A stretch of 64,000 nt of DNA from an uncultured Buttiauxella sp. (GCA_946480445.1 CAMLJN010000003.1:124001-188000), one strand, 5' to 3'; counted from the first letter of the stretch, positions 1 to 8,955 are shown. Numbers and translations are program-made. The notes: generated from the letters alone by a model not told the origin.

Positions 1-1
1 C

Positions 2-232
2 CTGGCCGAAGGTATGACGCAAAAGCAACTTTCTGAACTCACAGGGCTTTCACTTGGGACAATAAAAAATTATGAAGCAGGGCAAAACACCGTTGGGTTG
101 TATGTGGTTCAGGCCATCCTTGTGCAGAAGCCATTCCGTAAATACACAATGTGGGTGATTCACGATACGCCGGATGCCGAACCCGTGCAGGTTGCGCCAG
201 TGACTGACCCCACGCGCAAACGTGCGGGATAA
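2..232 (+). CDS. P2-like phage repressor (C/CI-type), 5' truncated by window edge
   Basis: The reading frame is open from the first complete codon of the window, so the methionine at 14 is probably internal and the true start lies upstream. The visible part begins LAEGMTQKQLSELTGLS, followed by GTIKNYEAGQN, which is the helix-turn-helix signature of XRE/lambda-repressor-fold proteins. It is short and lacks a peptidase domain, as in P2-type C repressors. It sits 27 bp upstream of the integrase in the same orientation, consistent with the P2 C-int operon. Likely role: maintenance of lysogeny of the prophage to the left. Confidence 0.65.
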   Translation: MAEGMTQKQLSELTGLSLGTIKNYEAGQNTVGLYVVQAILVQKPFRKYTMWVIHDTPDAEPVQVAPVTDPTRKRAG

Positions 233-259
233 ACGGAGGCGGGATAACCTGAGAAAGAC

Positions 260-1234
260 ATGACAGTAACAAAGCTGGATAGCGGCAAATACCGGGTAGA
301 CGTGCGGCCACAGGGCAGGAACGGGAAGCGATACCGGAAAACATTCACCACAAAGGACGAGGCGGTAAGGTATGAGAAATTCATGCTGGCAACCGCACAT
401 AACAAAGGGTGGGTGGAAAAGCCCACGGACAGAAGACCCCTTGCCGAACTCATAGAACTCTGGTGGAAGCATCACGGTAGCCAGTTACCTTCCGGGCACA
501 GTATGCACCTCAAGTTACGGAACATTGACGAACTGATGGGACACCCCCGCGCCTGTGATATTGGCCGCAAATTGTTTGCAGACTATCAGGCCATGCGGAT
601 GCAGTCCGGCATAAAGCCGGAAACCATCAACAAAGCCCGCTGGCTGCTGAACGGCGTTTTCACTGTCCTGATAAATACGGGCAATTACCACGCAGAAAAC
701 CCGATGAAGGGCGTTAAGCCCGTGCGCGTGCCCGTCCGTGAAATGGGCTTTTTATCGCGTGAAGATGTGCAGCGGCTGCTTGCCGCGCTGGACGGCGATG
801 ATTTACGTGCGGTCAAATTGTGTCTGGCTACCGGAGGCCGCTGGGGAGAGGTTAAGCGCCTGACCCGGACGGCAGTGATTCCCCACAAGGTGACGTACAT
901 CATAACCAAAAATAACCGGAGCAGAACCATTCCGATCTCGGAGGAACTCTGGAAAGAAATCACTGTGGGGGATTCGATGCAACTGTTTCCGGGGGCGCGT
1001 TACGACAGGGTGAGGGAAACTCTCGATACGCTGTTTCCGTGGTTGCCGGAAGGGCAGGCGCTGCACGTGCTGCGCCACACTTTTGCCAGCCATTTTATGA
1101 TGGGTGGAGGGAACATCCTCACCTTACAGCGCATCCTCGGGCATTCAAATATTACGCAGACGATGATTTACGCACACTTCTCACCTGACCACCTTCTGGA
1201 CGCTGTAAAGCTGAATCCGCTGCAACTGACTTAG
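260..1234 (+). CDS. int: P2-family phage tyrosine integrase
   Basis: A 324-residue site-specific recombinase that would integrate and excise the prophage by strand exchange at att. The N-terminal third is the arm/core DNA-binding part, and the catalytic domain covers roughly 160-310. The catalytic set is visible: Arg194 in TGGRWGEVKR, Lys217 region, His269-x-x-Arg272 in HVLRHTFASHF, His295 in LGHSN and nucleophile Tyr304 in TMIYAHF. Length and the N-terminal sequence fit P2-type Int. It lies directly downstream of the repressor and directly upstream of the host junction. It appears intact. Confidence 0.9.
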   Translation: MTVTKLDSGKYRVDVRPQGRNGKRYRKTFTTKDEAVRYEKFMLATAHNKGWVEKPTDRRPLAELIELWWKHHGSQLPSGHSMHLKLRNIDELMGHPRACDIGRKLFADYQAMRMQSGIKPETINKARWLLNGVFTVLINTGNYHAENPMKGVKPVRVPVREMGFLSREDVQRLLAALDGDDLRAVKLCLATGGRWGEVKRLTRTAVIPHKVTYIITKNNRSRTIPISEELWKEITVGDSMQLFPGARYDRVRETLDTLFPWLPEGQALHVLRHTFASHFMMGGGNILTLQRILGHSNITQTMIYAHFSPDHLLDAVKLNPLQLT

Positions 1235-1445
1235 TGTCCACATTTTGCCCCTTTTATTCAGATTCATGTAGCCTTATACAGGCTTAAAATGCTTTTAACG
1301 TAATGATATTAAACGTAAGTAACTGATTAATTACCATGAATGAAGGCCGCTTTCGCGGCCTTTTCCACATTTGAACATTGTTGATTGTGCGCTTTTTTCT
1401 CTGCGGGTAGGGTGGCTTTGCTGTCAAACACATGGAGGAAACAGC

Positions 1446-1832
1446 ATGAAATCAGGCATGAAAGCCCTTTATCTCACCTTCGCACTCATCGCGGCAAGCG
1501 GTTGCTTGCCAGCACACGCAGCGCAGGCAAATGAGCGGAGTCCAGCTGCGTCCCAGCTGTCGACAACGGCTGAAAAAGCTGCTGCGCGGGCATCCGGGGG
1601 GAAAGCCGCAGCGAATAGTCCAGCTGATGAGGCGGAAAGCGTAGTGAGCATTAATACCGGCAGTGCTGAAGATCTCGCCCGGATCCTTAACGGCGTGGGT
1701 TTAAAAAAAGCGCAGTCCATCGTGAGCTACCGTGAAGAGTTCGGCCCCTTTAAAGAGCTGGATCAGCTGCAGGAGGTGCCTGGCATTGGCGAGGCGCTGG
1801 TGGAACGTAACCGGCAGCACATAAAACTTTGA
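1446..1832 (+). CDS. ybaV: ComEA-like helix-hairpin-helix protein YbaV
   Basis: A 128-residue exported protein. The ATG at 1446 follows a clear GGAGG, so a longer in-frame extension from 1371 is rejected. Residues 1-25 form a signal peptide (MKSGMKALYLTF...PAHAAQA) and could include a lipid-attachment cysteine in ASGCLP. An Ala/Ser-rich linker follows. The C-terminal ~60 residues carry the double helix-hairpin-helix of the ComEA family (NTGSAEDLARILNGVGLKKAQ, then VPGIGEALVERN). ComEA proteins bind DNA in the periplasm, but the role of YbaV in enterobacteria is not established. In K-12 it lies between ppiD and fadM; here the prophage adjoins it. Confidence 0.9.
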   Translation: MKSGMKALYLTFALIAASGCLPAHAAQANERSPAASQLSTTAEKAAARASGGKAAANSPADEAESVVSINTGSAEDLARILNGVGLKKAQSIVSYREEFGPFKELDQLQEVPGIGEALVERNRQHIKL

Positions 1833-1882
1833 TGAAGCGTGCGGCAGGATTCGCGTAGTAAAAAATATTTGCTACGCTGAAT

Positions 1883-1912
1883 GACAGGTCGTACCAGTCG
1901 GTGCGACCTGAT
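1883..1912 (+). promoter_or_regulatory. Twin FadR-like operators upstream of fadM
   Basis: Two overlapping 17-bp sequences resemble the FadR operator (core GGTnCGACC): GACAGGTCGTACCAGTC (1883-1899, read on the opposite strand) and AGTCGGTGCGACCTGAT (1896-1912). Each matches the classical fad operator at about 12 of 17 positions. Together they form a larger inverted repeat with arms CAGGTCG and CGACCTG. fadM is a known FadR-repressed gene in E. coli, so repression relieved by long-chain acyl-CoA is the expected mode here. Confidence 0.6.
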
Positions 1913-1951
1913 CATCTTACCTGCTTATTAAAATGAAAAGGTCATCGCGCT

Positions 1952-2350
1952 ATGCAAACACAAATCAAAGTTCGTGGTTACCACATGGATGTTTACCAGC
2001 ATGTGAACAATGCCCGCTATCTGGAGTTTCTTGAAGAGGCCCGCTGGGAAGGGCTGGAGAACACCGCCGGTTTTCAGTGGATGGCGGAACGGAACATCGC
2101 GTTTATCGTCGTCAATATCAATATCAGCTATCGTCGCCCGGCGGTGCTGGGCGATGTGCTACGCATTACCAGCACGCTGCAACAGCTAAACGGTAAAAGC
2201 GGCGTGCTAAGCCAGGTGGTGACGCTCGAGCCGGAAGGGCAAGCGGTAGCCGATGCCCTGTTAACCTTTGTCTGTATCGATCTAAAAACCCAGAAATCTT
2301 TGCCGATTGAAGGGGAGCTGCGTGAGAAGCTGGAGCAAATGATGGAGTAG
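1952..2350 (+). CDS. fadM: Long-chain acyl-CoA thioesterase FadM (YbaW)
   Basis: A 132-residue single hot-dog-fold thioesterase that hydrolyses long-chain acyl-CoAs, including products that beta-oxidation of unsaturated fats cannot process well. The family signature DVYQHVNNARYLEFLEEARW is at residues 11-30 and contains the conserved acidic residue and dimer-forming helix. Length and sequence follow E. coli FadM along the whole chain. Start at 1952 is preceded by AAAAGGTCATCGCGCT. The FadR-like operators immediately upstream support fatty-acid-responsive control. It is cytoplasmic and probably tetrameric. Confidence 0.95.
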   Translation: MQTQIKVRGYHMDVYQHVNNARYLEFLEEARWEGLENTAGFQWMAERNIAFIVVNINISYRRPAVLGDVLRITSTLQQLNGKSGVLSQVVTLEPEGQAVADALLTFVCIDLKTQKSLPIEGELREKLEQMME

Positions 2351-2384
2351 CAGCACAGGCCTGAGAGGCTATTTGTAGAAACAA

Positions 2385-2433
2385 TGTTGATACGCGTTGC
2401 CAGCGGGCTATGTTGTATCAACAATGTCGATAC
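2385..2433. promoter_or_regulatory. Inverted-repeat operator-like sequence between fadM and the small ORF
   Basis: Three related half-sites occur: TGTTGATAC (2385-2393), GTATCAACA (2415-2423) and TGTCGATAC (2425-2433). The last two form a 19-bp quasi-palindrome, GTATCaACAaTGTcGATAC. Such an element upstream of a short ORF is typical of an autoregulator's operator, but the cognate protein is not identified. No conserved K-12 site is known here. Confidence 0.4.
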
Positions 2434-2517
2434 ATTTTTGGGAGTGATGATGTGTCAGACACCAAAGCGTTGGGGAAACAGCCCGAGGAGTTATAACGGG
2501 AAAGTGGGCCTGATGCT

Positions 2518-2706
2518 GTGCTGTCCGATTACGACAAAGATAAAAAATTATCTCTTGTGATGTTAAGTCGCTTACACGACAGCGCAGTACTGGCCTATCG
2601 GATAAAGAGCCTGGACTGGCGGGCAAGAGCAGCCAGATTCAAGGGAAATGTAACGCCTGCGGAACTGGCCAGAGTGAGGGAAATTGCGCGCCTGGTTATC
2701 GGCTGA
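2518..2706 (+). CDS. Small protein of unknown function, possibly a truncated gene
   Basis: Not recognised. A 62-residue, charged, alpha-helical-looking protein (DYDKDKKLSLVML..., NVTPAELARVREIARLVIG) with a GTG start and no good ribosome site. The same frame is open further upstream: a GTG at 2452, well placed after GGGAG, would encode about 14 residues before an in-frame TAA at 2494-2496, after which the frame continues to this ORF. It may therefore be a longer gene broken by a nonsense change. It is not present between fadM and queC in K-12. The inverted repeat at 2385-2433 suggests an autoregulated gene such as a small regulator or antitoxin, but nothing in the protein proves this. Confidence 0.4.
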   Translation: MLSDYDKDKKLSLVMLSRLHDSAVLAYRIKSLDWRARAARFKGNVTPAELARVREIARLVIG

Positions 2707-2732
2707 ACCCGGACCTTAGCGCGCTGAGTTGA

Positions 2733-3428
2733 TTACATAAGCCCGGTTTTCTTTTTCATGGCGGCCATCACGGCAGGCTTATCCGCCAGATAGTGATTCA
2801 GCCCGTTTGCCCGCAGGTTACAGGCCGCGCATTCGCCGCAGCCATCGCCCTGGATACCGTTGTAGCAGGTCAGGGTCTGGGTTCGTACTAAATCCAACTG
2901 CTGCCAGTAATCTGCCAGCGCCCAGGTTTCTGCTTTATCAAGCCACATCAGCGGTGTTTCAAAGCGTATATCCCGTGCCATGCCCAGGCTTACCGCGTGG
3001 TTTAGCGCTTTGACAAATTCATCGCGGCAGTCCGGATAGCCGGAGAAATCCGTTTCACACACGCCGGTAATCACGGCCTCAGCTTCAACCTGATAGGCAT
3101 AGATTGCGGTCAGCGTCAGGAAAAGAATATTGCGGCCGGGAACAAAGGTGCTGGGGATGCCGTTTTCGCTCGGATCGTAGTCCGGCACCGGAATGCTGTC
3201 GCGCGTCAGGCTGCTGACCGCCAGTTCGTTGAGAACGGTGACATCCAGCACTTTATGGGCGCGGGCACCCAGCTTAAGCGCCAGCTCGCGTGCTACGTCA
3301 ATCTCCGCACGATGACGCTGGCCATAATCAAAGGTCACGCAGTGGACTTCATCGTACTGCTGCAAAGCCTGGATCAGGCAGGTGGTAGAGTCTTGTCCGC
3401 CGCTGAAGACGACAACTGCACGTTTCAT
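2733..3428 (-). CDS. queC: 7-cyano-7-deazaguanine synthase QueC
   Basis: A 231-residue enzyme that converts 7-carboxy-7-deazaguanine, ATP and ammonia into preQ0, a step of queuosine biosynthesis for tRNA wobble modification. The ATP-pyrophosphatase PP-loop SGGQDSTTC is at residues 9-17. Four zinc-binding cysteines, 188, 197, 200 and 203, are seen in CYNG and [10 protein letters not shown]. Length equals the E. coli protein. It converges on the small ORF and is divergent from nothing upstream; the next gene, ybaE, has the same orientation. Confidence 0.97.
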   Translation of the reverse strand: MKRAVVVFSGGQDSTTCLIQALQQYDEVHCVTFDYGQRHRAEIDVARELALKLGARAHKVLDVTVLNELAVSSLTRDSIPVPDYDPSENGIPSTFVPGRNILFLTLTAIYAYQVEAEAVITGVCETDFSGYPDCRDEFVKALNHAVSLGMARDIRFETPLMWLDKAETWALADYWQQLDLVRTQTLTCYNGIQGDGCGECAACNLRANGLNHYLADKPAVMAAMKKKTGLM

Positions 3429-3500
3429 GGGTGATCCTGTTATTCATACATTTGGTGATGGCGCTATGGTAACGCCGTCGCGTGCGGCTGCCCAGCTTCT

Positions 3501-5204
3501 TCACGCCATTGACGGCGGCGGTAGCCAGGCGCGGGTAAAATCGAACCAGCCCCAGGCGTTAAGTTCGATACCGTTGACTCCCGGCGGAGCGCTGATTTGA
3601 TAGCGATAGTTAAAAAGCGGCGTGATGATGGCGTCCTGCATCAGCGCGCTGAACACCTGGCGGAGACTGGCATAGCGCGCCGTATCGTCAGGGTGGATCT
3701 GCACGGCATCGAGCGTCGTTTGCATATGCGTATACTGCCCCGGGGTGAAGATATGCGTCCAGAACACATCGCTGCGTAGCCACTGCTCCAGCGTATATTC
3801 AGGCGCTTCGCCAATCAGTCTGTCACCCATCACCAGATCCGCTTCGGCAAGCGGCTCGCAGCCGGACCAGTTTTTTGCGTCGTGGAAAATAAGCGTCAGT
3901 TCGCAGCCAAGCGTAGCCAGATAGCCTTTAAGCTGATTTGCCATCACGTGCAGTTCCACCGGCAGATGATAGATAAGCGTCAGCTGGCGCGGCAGCTTTA
4001 CCGGATCCTTATTTTCCCATGCGGGCATATCCCAGCCGGGGATCATTTCCGTACTCGGGGTGATCAGACCCTCTTCCACCGGCAGCGATCCGATCACTTC
4101 GTGACGCCGCACAATTTGCATCAGCGTTCTGGCCTGTGCGGGCGATATCTTCCCGTTCTGCTTTACCGCCAGATAACAAAAGCCGAGGCTGATACTTTTA
4201 CTGACCGGTCGCAGATGCGTAAGCTCATCGCGCTGCCCGATAGCGATCTGTACCGGATGGCGGCAGCTGGTGCCGAGAGCTTCATCGAAAAGCTGCGGAG
4301 TGATCCAGTACTCCACGGCTTTCAGAAGCGGGTGGTTAAGGTGGAAGCTCTCGTGGCTTTCGATGCGCACAAGATTTTCCCTGAAGCTTGCGATGCGGAA
4401 GGCGCCGCAGCCCAGCTGTGCATTCTGCGGGTGGGCAAGGCGGCTGCAATAGCTCGCCAGCCGGAAGGGGAGCCAGTAATCTGGACGATGCAGCACAAAG
4501 CGCAGGCACTGGCTATGGGGCAGGTCGATGGCCTTCACGCTGACAAACAAACGGCGCATGGACGGGAGCGTCAGCAGCATCAGCAGGCGCTGCTGCAACT
4601 GCACCGTCTCGACCGCCTCGCCGTTATGCCAGTGCAGGGTGGAGCGAATAAAAAAGTGCCAGCTCAGGCCATCGTCTGATACCTGCCAGTGATGGGCGAG
4701 ATCGGGCTGCGGCAGGGTGCTGTCGGTGATAAACCGCGTTAAACCCGAAAAGACGTGACCGGCCAGGTGTTGTTCAGCTCGTCCCGGCAGAAAGCCCGGT
4801 TGCAGCGTTTCCAGAGGACGATAATAGGGAATGCGTAACGTCGGCGTATTGTTCTGCCATTGCCCCCCGAGAAAAGGCTGGAGCAGGTGGCGAAGCTGTT
4901 CCGGCGCGATTTTCGCCAGCGCCAGGGCGTTCTGGTGCTGCCCTTTATGCAGCACTTCCTCCATCATGCCCGAGCGCACGCTGTCCGGCGTGACCAGAAA
5001 TGTCAGCTCGCCGCGTTTGCCGCGTCCGGATTGTGCCCGCCAGCGCAGCCAGCCCGCTTCTTCCAGCTGATTGAGCAGCGTACGCACGTGTCGCTCGCTG
5101 CAAAAGCAGCGGCCAGCCAGCTCGGCCACGGTGGCCTGCACCGGTTCGCCAGCCGAAGGCTGCCACAATCTCTGGTACTGATTGAGTCGATTTAACAGAC
5201 GCAT
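3501..5204 (-). CDS. ybaE: SgrR-family regulator-like protein YbaE with solute-binding domain
   Basis: A 567-residue protein of the SgrR family. Residues ~1-110 form the winged helix DNA-binding domain (LAGRCFCSERHVRTLLNQLEEAGWLRW). The middle and C-terminal parts resemble family-5 periplasmic substrate-binding proteins (PYYRPLETLQPGF..., then HWHNGEAVETVQ), but there is no signal peptide, so it should act in the cytoplasm as a ligand-sensing transcription factor. Size and position beside queC and cof match K-12. Its ligand is not known. The oppositely oriented cof starts about 100 bp away, so the intergenic region is a divergent promoter. Confidence 0.9.
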   Translation of the reverse strand: MRLLNRLNQYQRLWQPSAGEPVQATVAELAGRCFCSERHVRTLLNQLEEAGWLRWRAQSGRGKRGELTFLVTPDSVRSGMMEEVLHKGQHQNALALAKIAPEQLRHLLQPFLGGQWQNNTPTLRIPYYRPLETLQPGFLPGRAEQHLAGHVFSGLTRFITDSTLPQPDLAHHWQVSDDGLSWHFFIRSTLHWHNGEAVETVQLQQRLLMLLTLPSMRRLFVSVKAIDLPHSQCLRFVLHRPDYWLPFRLASYCSRLAHPQNAQLGCGAFRIASFRENLVRIESHESFHLNHPLLKAVEYWITPQLFDEALGTSCRHPVQIAIGQRDELTHLRPVSKSISLGFCYLAVKQNGKISPAQARTLMQIVRRHEVIGSLPVEEGLITPSTEMIPGWDMPAWENKDPVKLPRQLTLIYHLPVELHVMANQLKGYLATLGCELTLIFHDAKNWSGCEPLAEADLVMGDRLIGEAPEYTLEQWLRSDVFWTHIFTPGQYTHMQTTLDAVQIHPDDTARYASLRQVFSALMQDAIITPLFNYRYQISAPPGVNGIELNAWGWFDFTRAWLPPPSMA

Positions 5205-5307
5205 GAATAAAAACCCGGAACGAATTTCAGAAAGTATTCACTATTAGTTCCGTATATACCAGGCAATACTTGTCGGCATGTTCACAGGGTCACATTCGGG
5301 AGTTTTC

Positions 5308-6132
5308 ATGGCACGGCTGGCAGCATTCGATATGGATGGGACGTTATTAATGCCTGACCATCGGCTCGGGGATGAGACGGTGCGTACGCTGAGACGTTTG
5401 CGTGAAGAACGTCACATGACGCTTGCCTTTGCCACCGGTCGACATGTGCACGAAGTGCGCCATATCGCAGGCTCGCTTAACCTCGAAGCCTTTCTGATCA
5501 CCGGCAACGGCACCCGGATCCACACAACCCAGGGTGAGCTGCTGCACCGGCAGGATCTTTCGCCCGAGGCCGCAGAAATCGTTATTCAGGGGCAGTGGGA
5601 GACAAAAGCCAGCCTGCACGTCTTCAACGATTCCGGCTGGCTGACGCAGTACGATCTCCCCGAGATGCTCAACGCTCACGTTTACAGCGGGTTTAAATAT
5701 CGACTGGCAGATCTGCAACAAATCCCGAAAGACGAAGTGACCAAGATTTGCTTCTGCGGCGATCATGACGACTTGTGCCGCCTGAAGGTGCAGCTTGGTG
5801 AGGCTCTCGGCGATAAAGCCTTCCTGTGTTTTTCTGCGCTGGATTGTCTGGAAGTGCTGCCGGTTGGCTGCAATAAGGGCGCCGCGCTGAGCAAACTGAG
5901 TGAACATCTGGGGCTGACGATGCAGGATTGTATGGCGTTTGGCGATGCGATGAACGACAGGGAAATGCTCGCAGGCGTCGGGCGCGGCCTGATCATGGGC
6001 AACGCAATGCCGCAGTTAAAAGCTGAACTCTCTCATTTACCTGTCATTGGTCACTGCCGTAACCAGGCGGTTTCACACTATTTGACGCATTGGCTGGATA
6101 CACCAAACCTTACTTATTCCCCCGAATACTAA
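5308..6132 (+). CDS. cof: HMP-PP phosphatase Cof (HAD family)
   Basis: A 274-residue Cof-type (subfamily IIB) HAD phosphatase that hydrolyses 4-amino-2-methyl-5-hydroxymethylpyrimidine pyrophosphate and other phosphates in E. coli. The start chosen is ATG 5308, giving [14 protein letters not shown] as in K-12; the in-frame ATG at 5278 lacks a ribosome site. Motif I is Asp8/Asp10 in DMDGT, motif II is in ATGR, and motif IV is GDAMNDREM. Cytoplasmic, Mg-dependent. A strong terminator follows the stop codon. Confidence 0.93.
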   Translation: MARLAAFDMDGTLLMPDHRLGDETVRTLRRLREERHMTLAFATGRHVHEVRHIAGSLNLEAFLITGNGTRIHTTQGELLHRQDLSPEAAEIVIQGQWETKASLHVFNDSGWLTQYDLPEMLNAHVYSGFKYRLADLQQIPKDEVTKICFCGDHDDLCRLKVQLGEALGDKAFLCFSALDCLEVLPVGCNKGAALSKLSEHLGLTMQDCMAFGDAMNDREMLAGVGRGLIMGNAMPQLKAELSHLPVIGHCRNQAVSHYLTHWLDTPNLTYSPEY

Positions 6133-6143
6133 GCGCTTCCAGC

Positions 6144-6170
6144 ACCGGGCCTCGCGCCCGGTTTTTTTTT
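6144..6170 (+). terminator. Rho-independent terminator of cof
   Basis: A 7-bp stem ACCGGGC / GCCCGGT with a five-base loop is followed by a run of nine T. It lies between cof and the convergent lipoprotein gene. Confidence 0.85.
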
Positions 6171-6171
6171 A

Positions 6172-7143
6172 CTAAACGCTGCTGCGGCTCTGTTTTTGAT
6201 AGTACAGCCAGGCGGCAGGAAGCGCGTCTTTTGGCAGACGGCTGGTGTTCCAGATGTTGTACAGAGAAGAGGCTGAAATATCGACGGCGTTGATGACCTT
6301 ACCTGCTTCAACCCACTGCGTGCGTAATGCGAACAGCGCCTGTCCCAGATCTCCCGGCAGCTCGCGCTGCTCAAGAGAGGCATCAATAAAGCGTTCGTGG
6401 GCCATCTGAAATTTATCTTTGTATCTGAGGCGTACAAGCGTAATGACGTAGTCGGTCATAGAACCCGTGCGTGCGGTCTGGGTGCGTTTTATCACCTCAG
6501 CAGCCGTGTCTCTTAGCCTTGCCGATTCGGCTTCATCCACAGCATAAAGCGATCCGTTGTAGCGCCCGAGCCAGGAAACCGGCGAATAGAAATTTTCAAT
6601 GGGGATGTAGGCCATCTCAAGCCGGGATAAGGTTTTCGCCGGACAGTCGCCTGCTTTTTCGATCAGGCACAGGTCCGACATCACCAAAAAAGGGGCGGGG
6701 GTAACCTCAAGCTCGGTCAGCTCCGCGCCGGTATTGTCCACCACCAGCTGACGGCTGGGACCCTCTTTGGCATCAAGATACACTTTCAGGGCGGGCTGCT
6801 GGGTGCGCTCAATCTGCGCCAGCGTTTGCTTATCGCTACGGCGCTTATCCAGTTCAAGGAGGCACTTCACGTAGATATCGTAGCTTTTACCGTCGGCGGT
6901 CATCAGTCCCTGCTTTACGGCATGGGTATAAATTTCGGAAGACTGTTGAGCGGAGAGCTCGCCTCCGGATTTTGCGGCCTCTCGCTGAATAATCAGCCCA
7001 ACCCTGTTGTCTATGCCCAGCCCACCGCCGCAGCGTGCCATATCCGTCGTTGCATCGTCGCGGGTCGCCATTGTGTCCGCCGCGTTGTAGGTGCCGCACG
7101 CGCCGAGCAGGGTAGACAGCAGTAAAATGCCAATTTTTTTCAT
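6172..7143 (-). CDS. Predicted lipoprotein of unknown function
   Basis: Not recognised by name. A 323-residue protein with a lipoprotein signal, MKKIGILLLSTLLGAC, with cysteine 16 in an LGAC lipobox. The residue after it is Gly, which favours outer-membrane sorting. The mature part is mainly hydrophilic, contains no transmembrane stretch, and has scattered cysteines (ARCGGG, VKCLLE, SDLCLIEKAGDCP) that may form disulfides. K-12 has no gene between cof and decR, so this is an accessory insertion relative to K-12. It is convergent with cof, with ordinary base composition for the window. Confidence 0.75.
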   Translation of the reverse strand: MKKIGILLLSTLLGACGTYNAADTMATRDDATTDMARCGGGLGIDNRVGLIIQREAAKSGGELSAQQSSEIYTHAVKQGLMTADGKSYDIYVKCLLELDKRRSDKQTLAQIERTQQPALKVYLDAKEGPSRQLVVDNTGAELTELEVTPAPFLVMSDLCLIEKAGDCPAKTLSRLEMAYIPIENFYSPVSWLGRYNGSLYAVDEAESARLRDTAAEVIKRTQTARTGSMTDYVITLVRLRYKDKFQMAHERFIDASLEQRELPGDLGQALFALRTQWVEAGKVINAVDISASSLYNIWNTSRLPKDALPAAWLYYQKQSRSSV

Positions 7144-7259
7144 TTTTATCCCTGGCTAAAGAATTGACCGATGGCGATGTGCCATCACTTTTTAAGTGAA
7201 AGAGTATAGGGCGGCCATTTTAATCCATAGCCGCTTTAACCAGGTAAAAATGCCGTTTT

Positions 7260-8306
7260 TTATTTAATCAAATTTTCAAGCTCTGCTCGCCAGGGCTGCA
7301 AATCACCAATATTTGCCTGCACCCACTCCGCGCGGTAATAGGTTTCCAGATAGCGTTCGCCGCTGTCGCACAGCAGTGTCACAATTGAACCGCTGCGGCC
7401 TTCATTACGCATACGAACCGCCATTTGCAGCGCGCCCCACATGTTTGTTCCCGTGGAGGCCCCCACTTTTCGGCCCAGCACGGTTTCCAGCCATTGCATG
7501 GTGGCAACGCTCGCCGCGTCCGGGACCCGCATCATTTCGTCGATCACATCCGGAATAAATGAGGGCTCGCAGCGCGGGCGGCCAATGCCTTCAATCTTAC
7601 TGCCGATTTTGCTGCTCAGGCTGCAGTCGCGCTGCTGCCAGTAGTCGAGGAAGACGGAGTTCTGCGGATCGACCACCAGCAGCTGCGTAGGATGCCCCTG
7701 GTAACGCAGATAGCGGCCGATCGTGGCGGAGGTGCCGCCGGTGCCCGCGCTCATTACGATATAATCCGGGACAGGATGCGGTTCGTGCTCCATCTGGCGG
7801 AAGATACTGTCGGCAATGTTGTTATTGCCGCGCCAGTCCGTTGCGCGTTCGGCGTAGGTAAACTGGTCCATATAGTGGCCGTTTAACTCGCGAGCCAGCA
7901 TTTCTGATGCCGCATAAATTTCACAGGCGCTTTCGACAAAGTGACAGCGTCCGCCATAAAATTCGATTTGTTCGACTTTGCGTTTAGCGGTACAGGCGGG
8001 CATCACGGCAATAAACGGCAGGCCAAGCAGGCGCGCGAAGTAGGCTTCTGACACGGCGGTGGAGCCAGAAGAGGCCTCGATGATGGTGGTGCCTTCTTTT
8101 ATCCAGCCATTACACAGGCCGTAGAGAAACAGCGAACGCGCCAGGCGATGCTTCAGGCTGCCCGTTGGGTGGGTGCTTTCATCTTTCAGATAAAGCTGAA
8201 TCCCCGGGAAACCCGGCAGAGTAAGGCGAATAAGATGCGTATCCGCCGAGCGCTGATAGTCGGCGTTGATTTCGCTGATGGCGTGGTTTACCCAGGTGCT
8301 GGTCAT
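7260..8306 (-). CDS. cdsH: PLP-dependent cysteine desulfhydrase CdsH
   Basis: A 348-residue fold-type II PLP enzyme related to cysteine synthase. The Schiff-base lysine is Lys52 in HPTGSLKHR, the substrate loop is [12 protein letters not shown] (about residues 80-91), and a glycine-rich phosphate-binding stretch is [12 protein letters not shown]. Established knowledge: in Salmonella the homologous gene beside ybaO (decR/cutR) encodes CdsH, an inducible desulfhydrase that breaks down L-cysteine to pyruvate, ammonia and sulfide. The divergent placement next to decR is the same here, and K-12 lacks the gene. A PLP-dependent cysteine/cystathionine synthase-type activity cannot be excluded from sequence alone. 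Confidence 0.8.
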   Translation of the reverse strand: MTSTWVNHAISEINADYQRSADTHLIRLTLPGFPGIQLYLKDESTHPTGSLKHRLARSLFLYGLCNGWIKEGTTIIEASSGSTAVSEAYFARLLGLPFIAVMPACTAKRKVEQIEFYGGRCHFVESACEIYAASEMLARELNGHYMDQFTYAERATDWRGNNNIADSIFRQMEHEPHPVPDYIVMSAGTGGTSATIGRYLRYQGHPTQLLVVDPQNSVFLDYWQQRDCSLSSKIGSKIEGIGRPRCEPSFIPDVIDEMMRVPDAASVATMQWLETVLGRKVGASTGTNMWGALQMAVRMRNEGRSGSIVTLLCDSGERYLETYYRAEWVQANIGDLQPWRAELENLIK

Positions 8307-8421
8307 GGTCGTTATCCGTTTGTCTGTTTGTGCTTAGCGTAATGCAAAAGAAGGATAAAAAAGTTGCTATTTAGCCTTTATACGGCTTTCATTAGAGAAA
8401 ACCTTTCTCCCGAAGAGCACT

Positions 8422-8883
8422 ATGTTAGATAAAATTGACCGTAAGCTGCTATCCTTGCTGCAACAAGATTGCACCCTCTCTTTGCAGGCTCTGGCGGATG
8501 CCGTTAATCTGACCACCACGCCCTGCTGGAAACGCCTGAAAAAGCTTGAAGATGACGGCGTCGTGCGGGCGAAAGTTGCGCTGTTGGATCCCGAAAAACT
8601 CGGGCTGGGCCTGACGGCTTTTGTGCTGATAAAAACCCAGCAGCACAGCAGCGAGTGGTACAGCAAATTTGTTGCCGTGGTGGAAGAGATGCCGGAAGTG
8701 CTTGGCTTCTGGCGCATGGCCGGGGAGTACGACTATCTGATGCGTGTTCAGGTGGCGGATATGAAACGGTATGATGATTTTTACAAGCGGCTGGTGAATG
8801 GCATTCCTGGTTTAGCCGATGTGACTTCGAGTTTCGCCATGGAACAGATAAAATACACCACGGCGTTGCCGATATGCGGCTAA
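8422..8883 (+). CDS. decR: Lrp/AsnC-family cysteine-responsive regulator DecR (YbaO/CutR)
   Basis: A 153-residue Lrp-family regulator with an N-terminal helix-turn-helix ([15 protein letters not shown]..., then [16 protein letters not shown]) and a C-terminal RAM ligand-binding domain ([28 protein letters not shown]). It is nearly colinear with E. coli DecR, which activates cysteine catabolism genes when cysteine is abundant. It is divergent from cdsH with 115 bp between the two start codons, so it very likely controls that gene as in Salmonella. Confidence 0.93.
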   Translation: MLDKIDRKLLSLLQQDCTLSLQALADAVNLTTTPCWKRLKKLEDDGVVRAKVALLDPEKLGLGLTAFVLIKTQQHSSEWYSKFVAVVEEMPEVLGFWRMAGEYDYLMRVQVADMKRYDDFYKRLVNGIPGLADVTSSFAMEQIKYTTALPICG

Positions 8884-8955
8884 TTTCTCAGCGTTAAGCG
8901 CTTCGGTACATCAACAGGCCCTCGTCGGCTGACAGTAAATCAGGAACAAAACCTC

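Larger units (their letters stand above)
1..1370. mobile_element. End of a P2-like prophage (rest lies left of the window)
   Basis: A repressor-type helix-turn-helix gene is followed on the same strand by a tyrosine integrase, and host gene ybaV begins shortly after. In phage P2 the C repressor and int are co-transcribed in this order and attP lies just beyond int. By that logic the attachment junction should be within about 1235-1370. That stretch holds no gene; it contains a GC-rich hairpin followed by TTTT near 1341-1366, probably a terminator. The att core cannot be named because only one end of the element is visible. Confidence 0.7.

Noticed and set aside
3882-4679. 265-codon plus-strand ORF opposite ybaE
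   Set aside because: Antisense shadow of ybaE; no recognisable domain or ribosome site.
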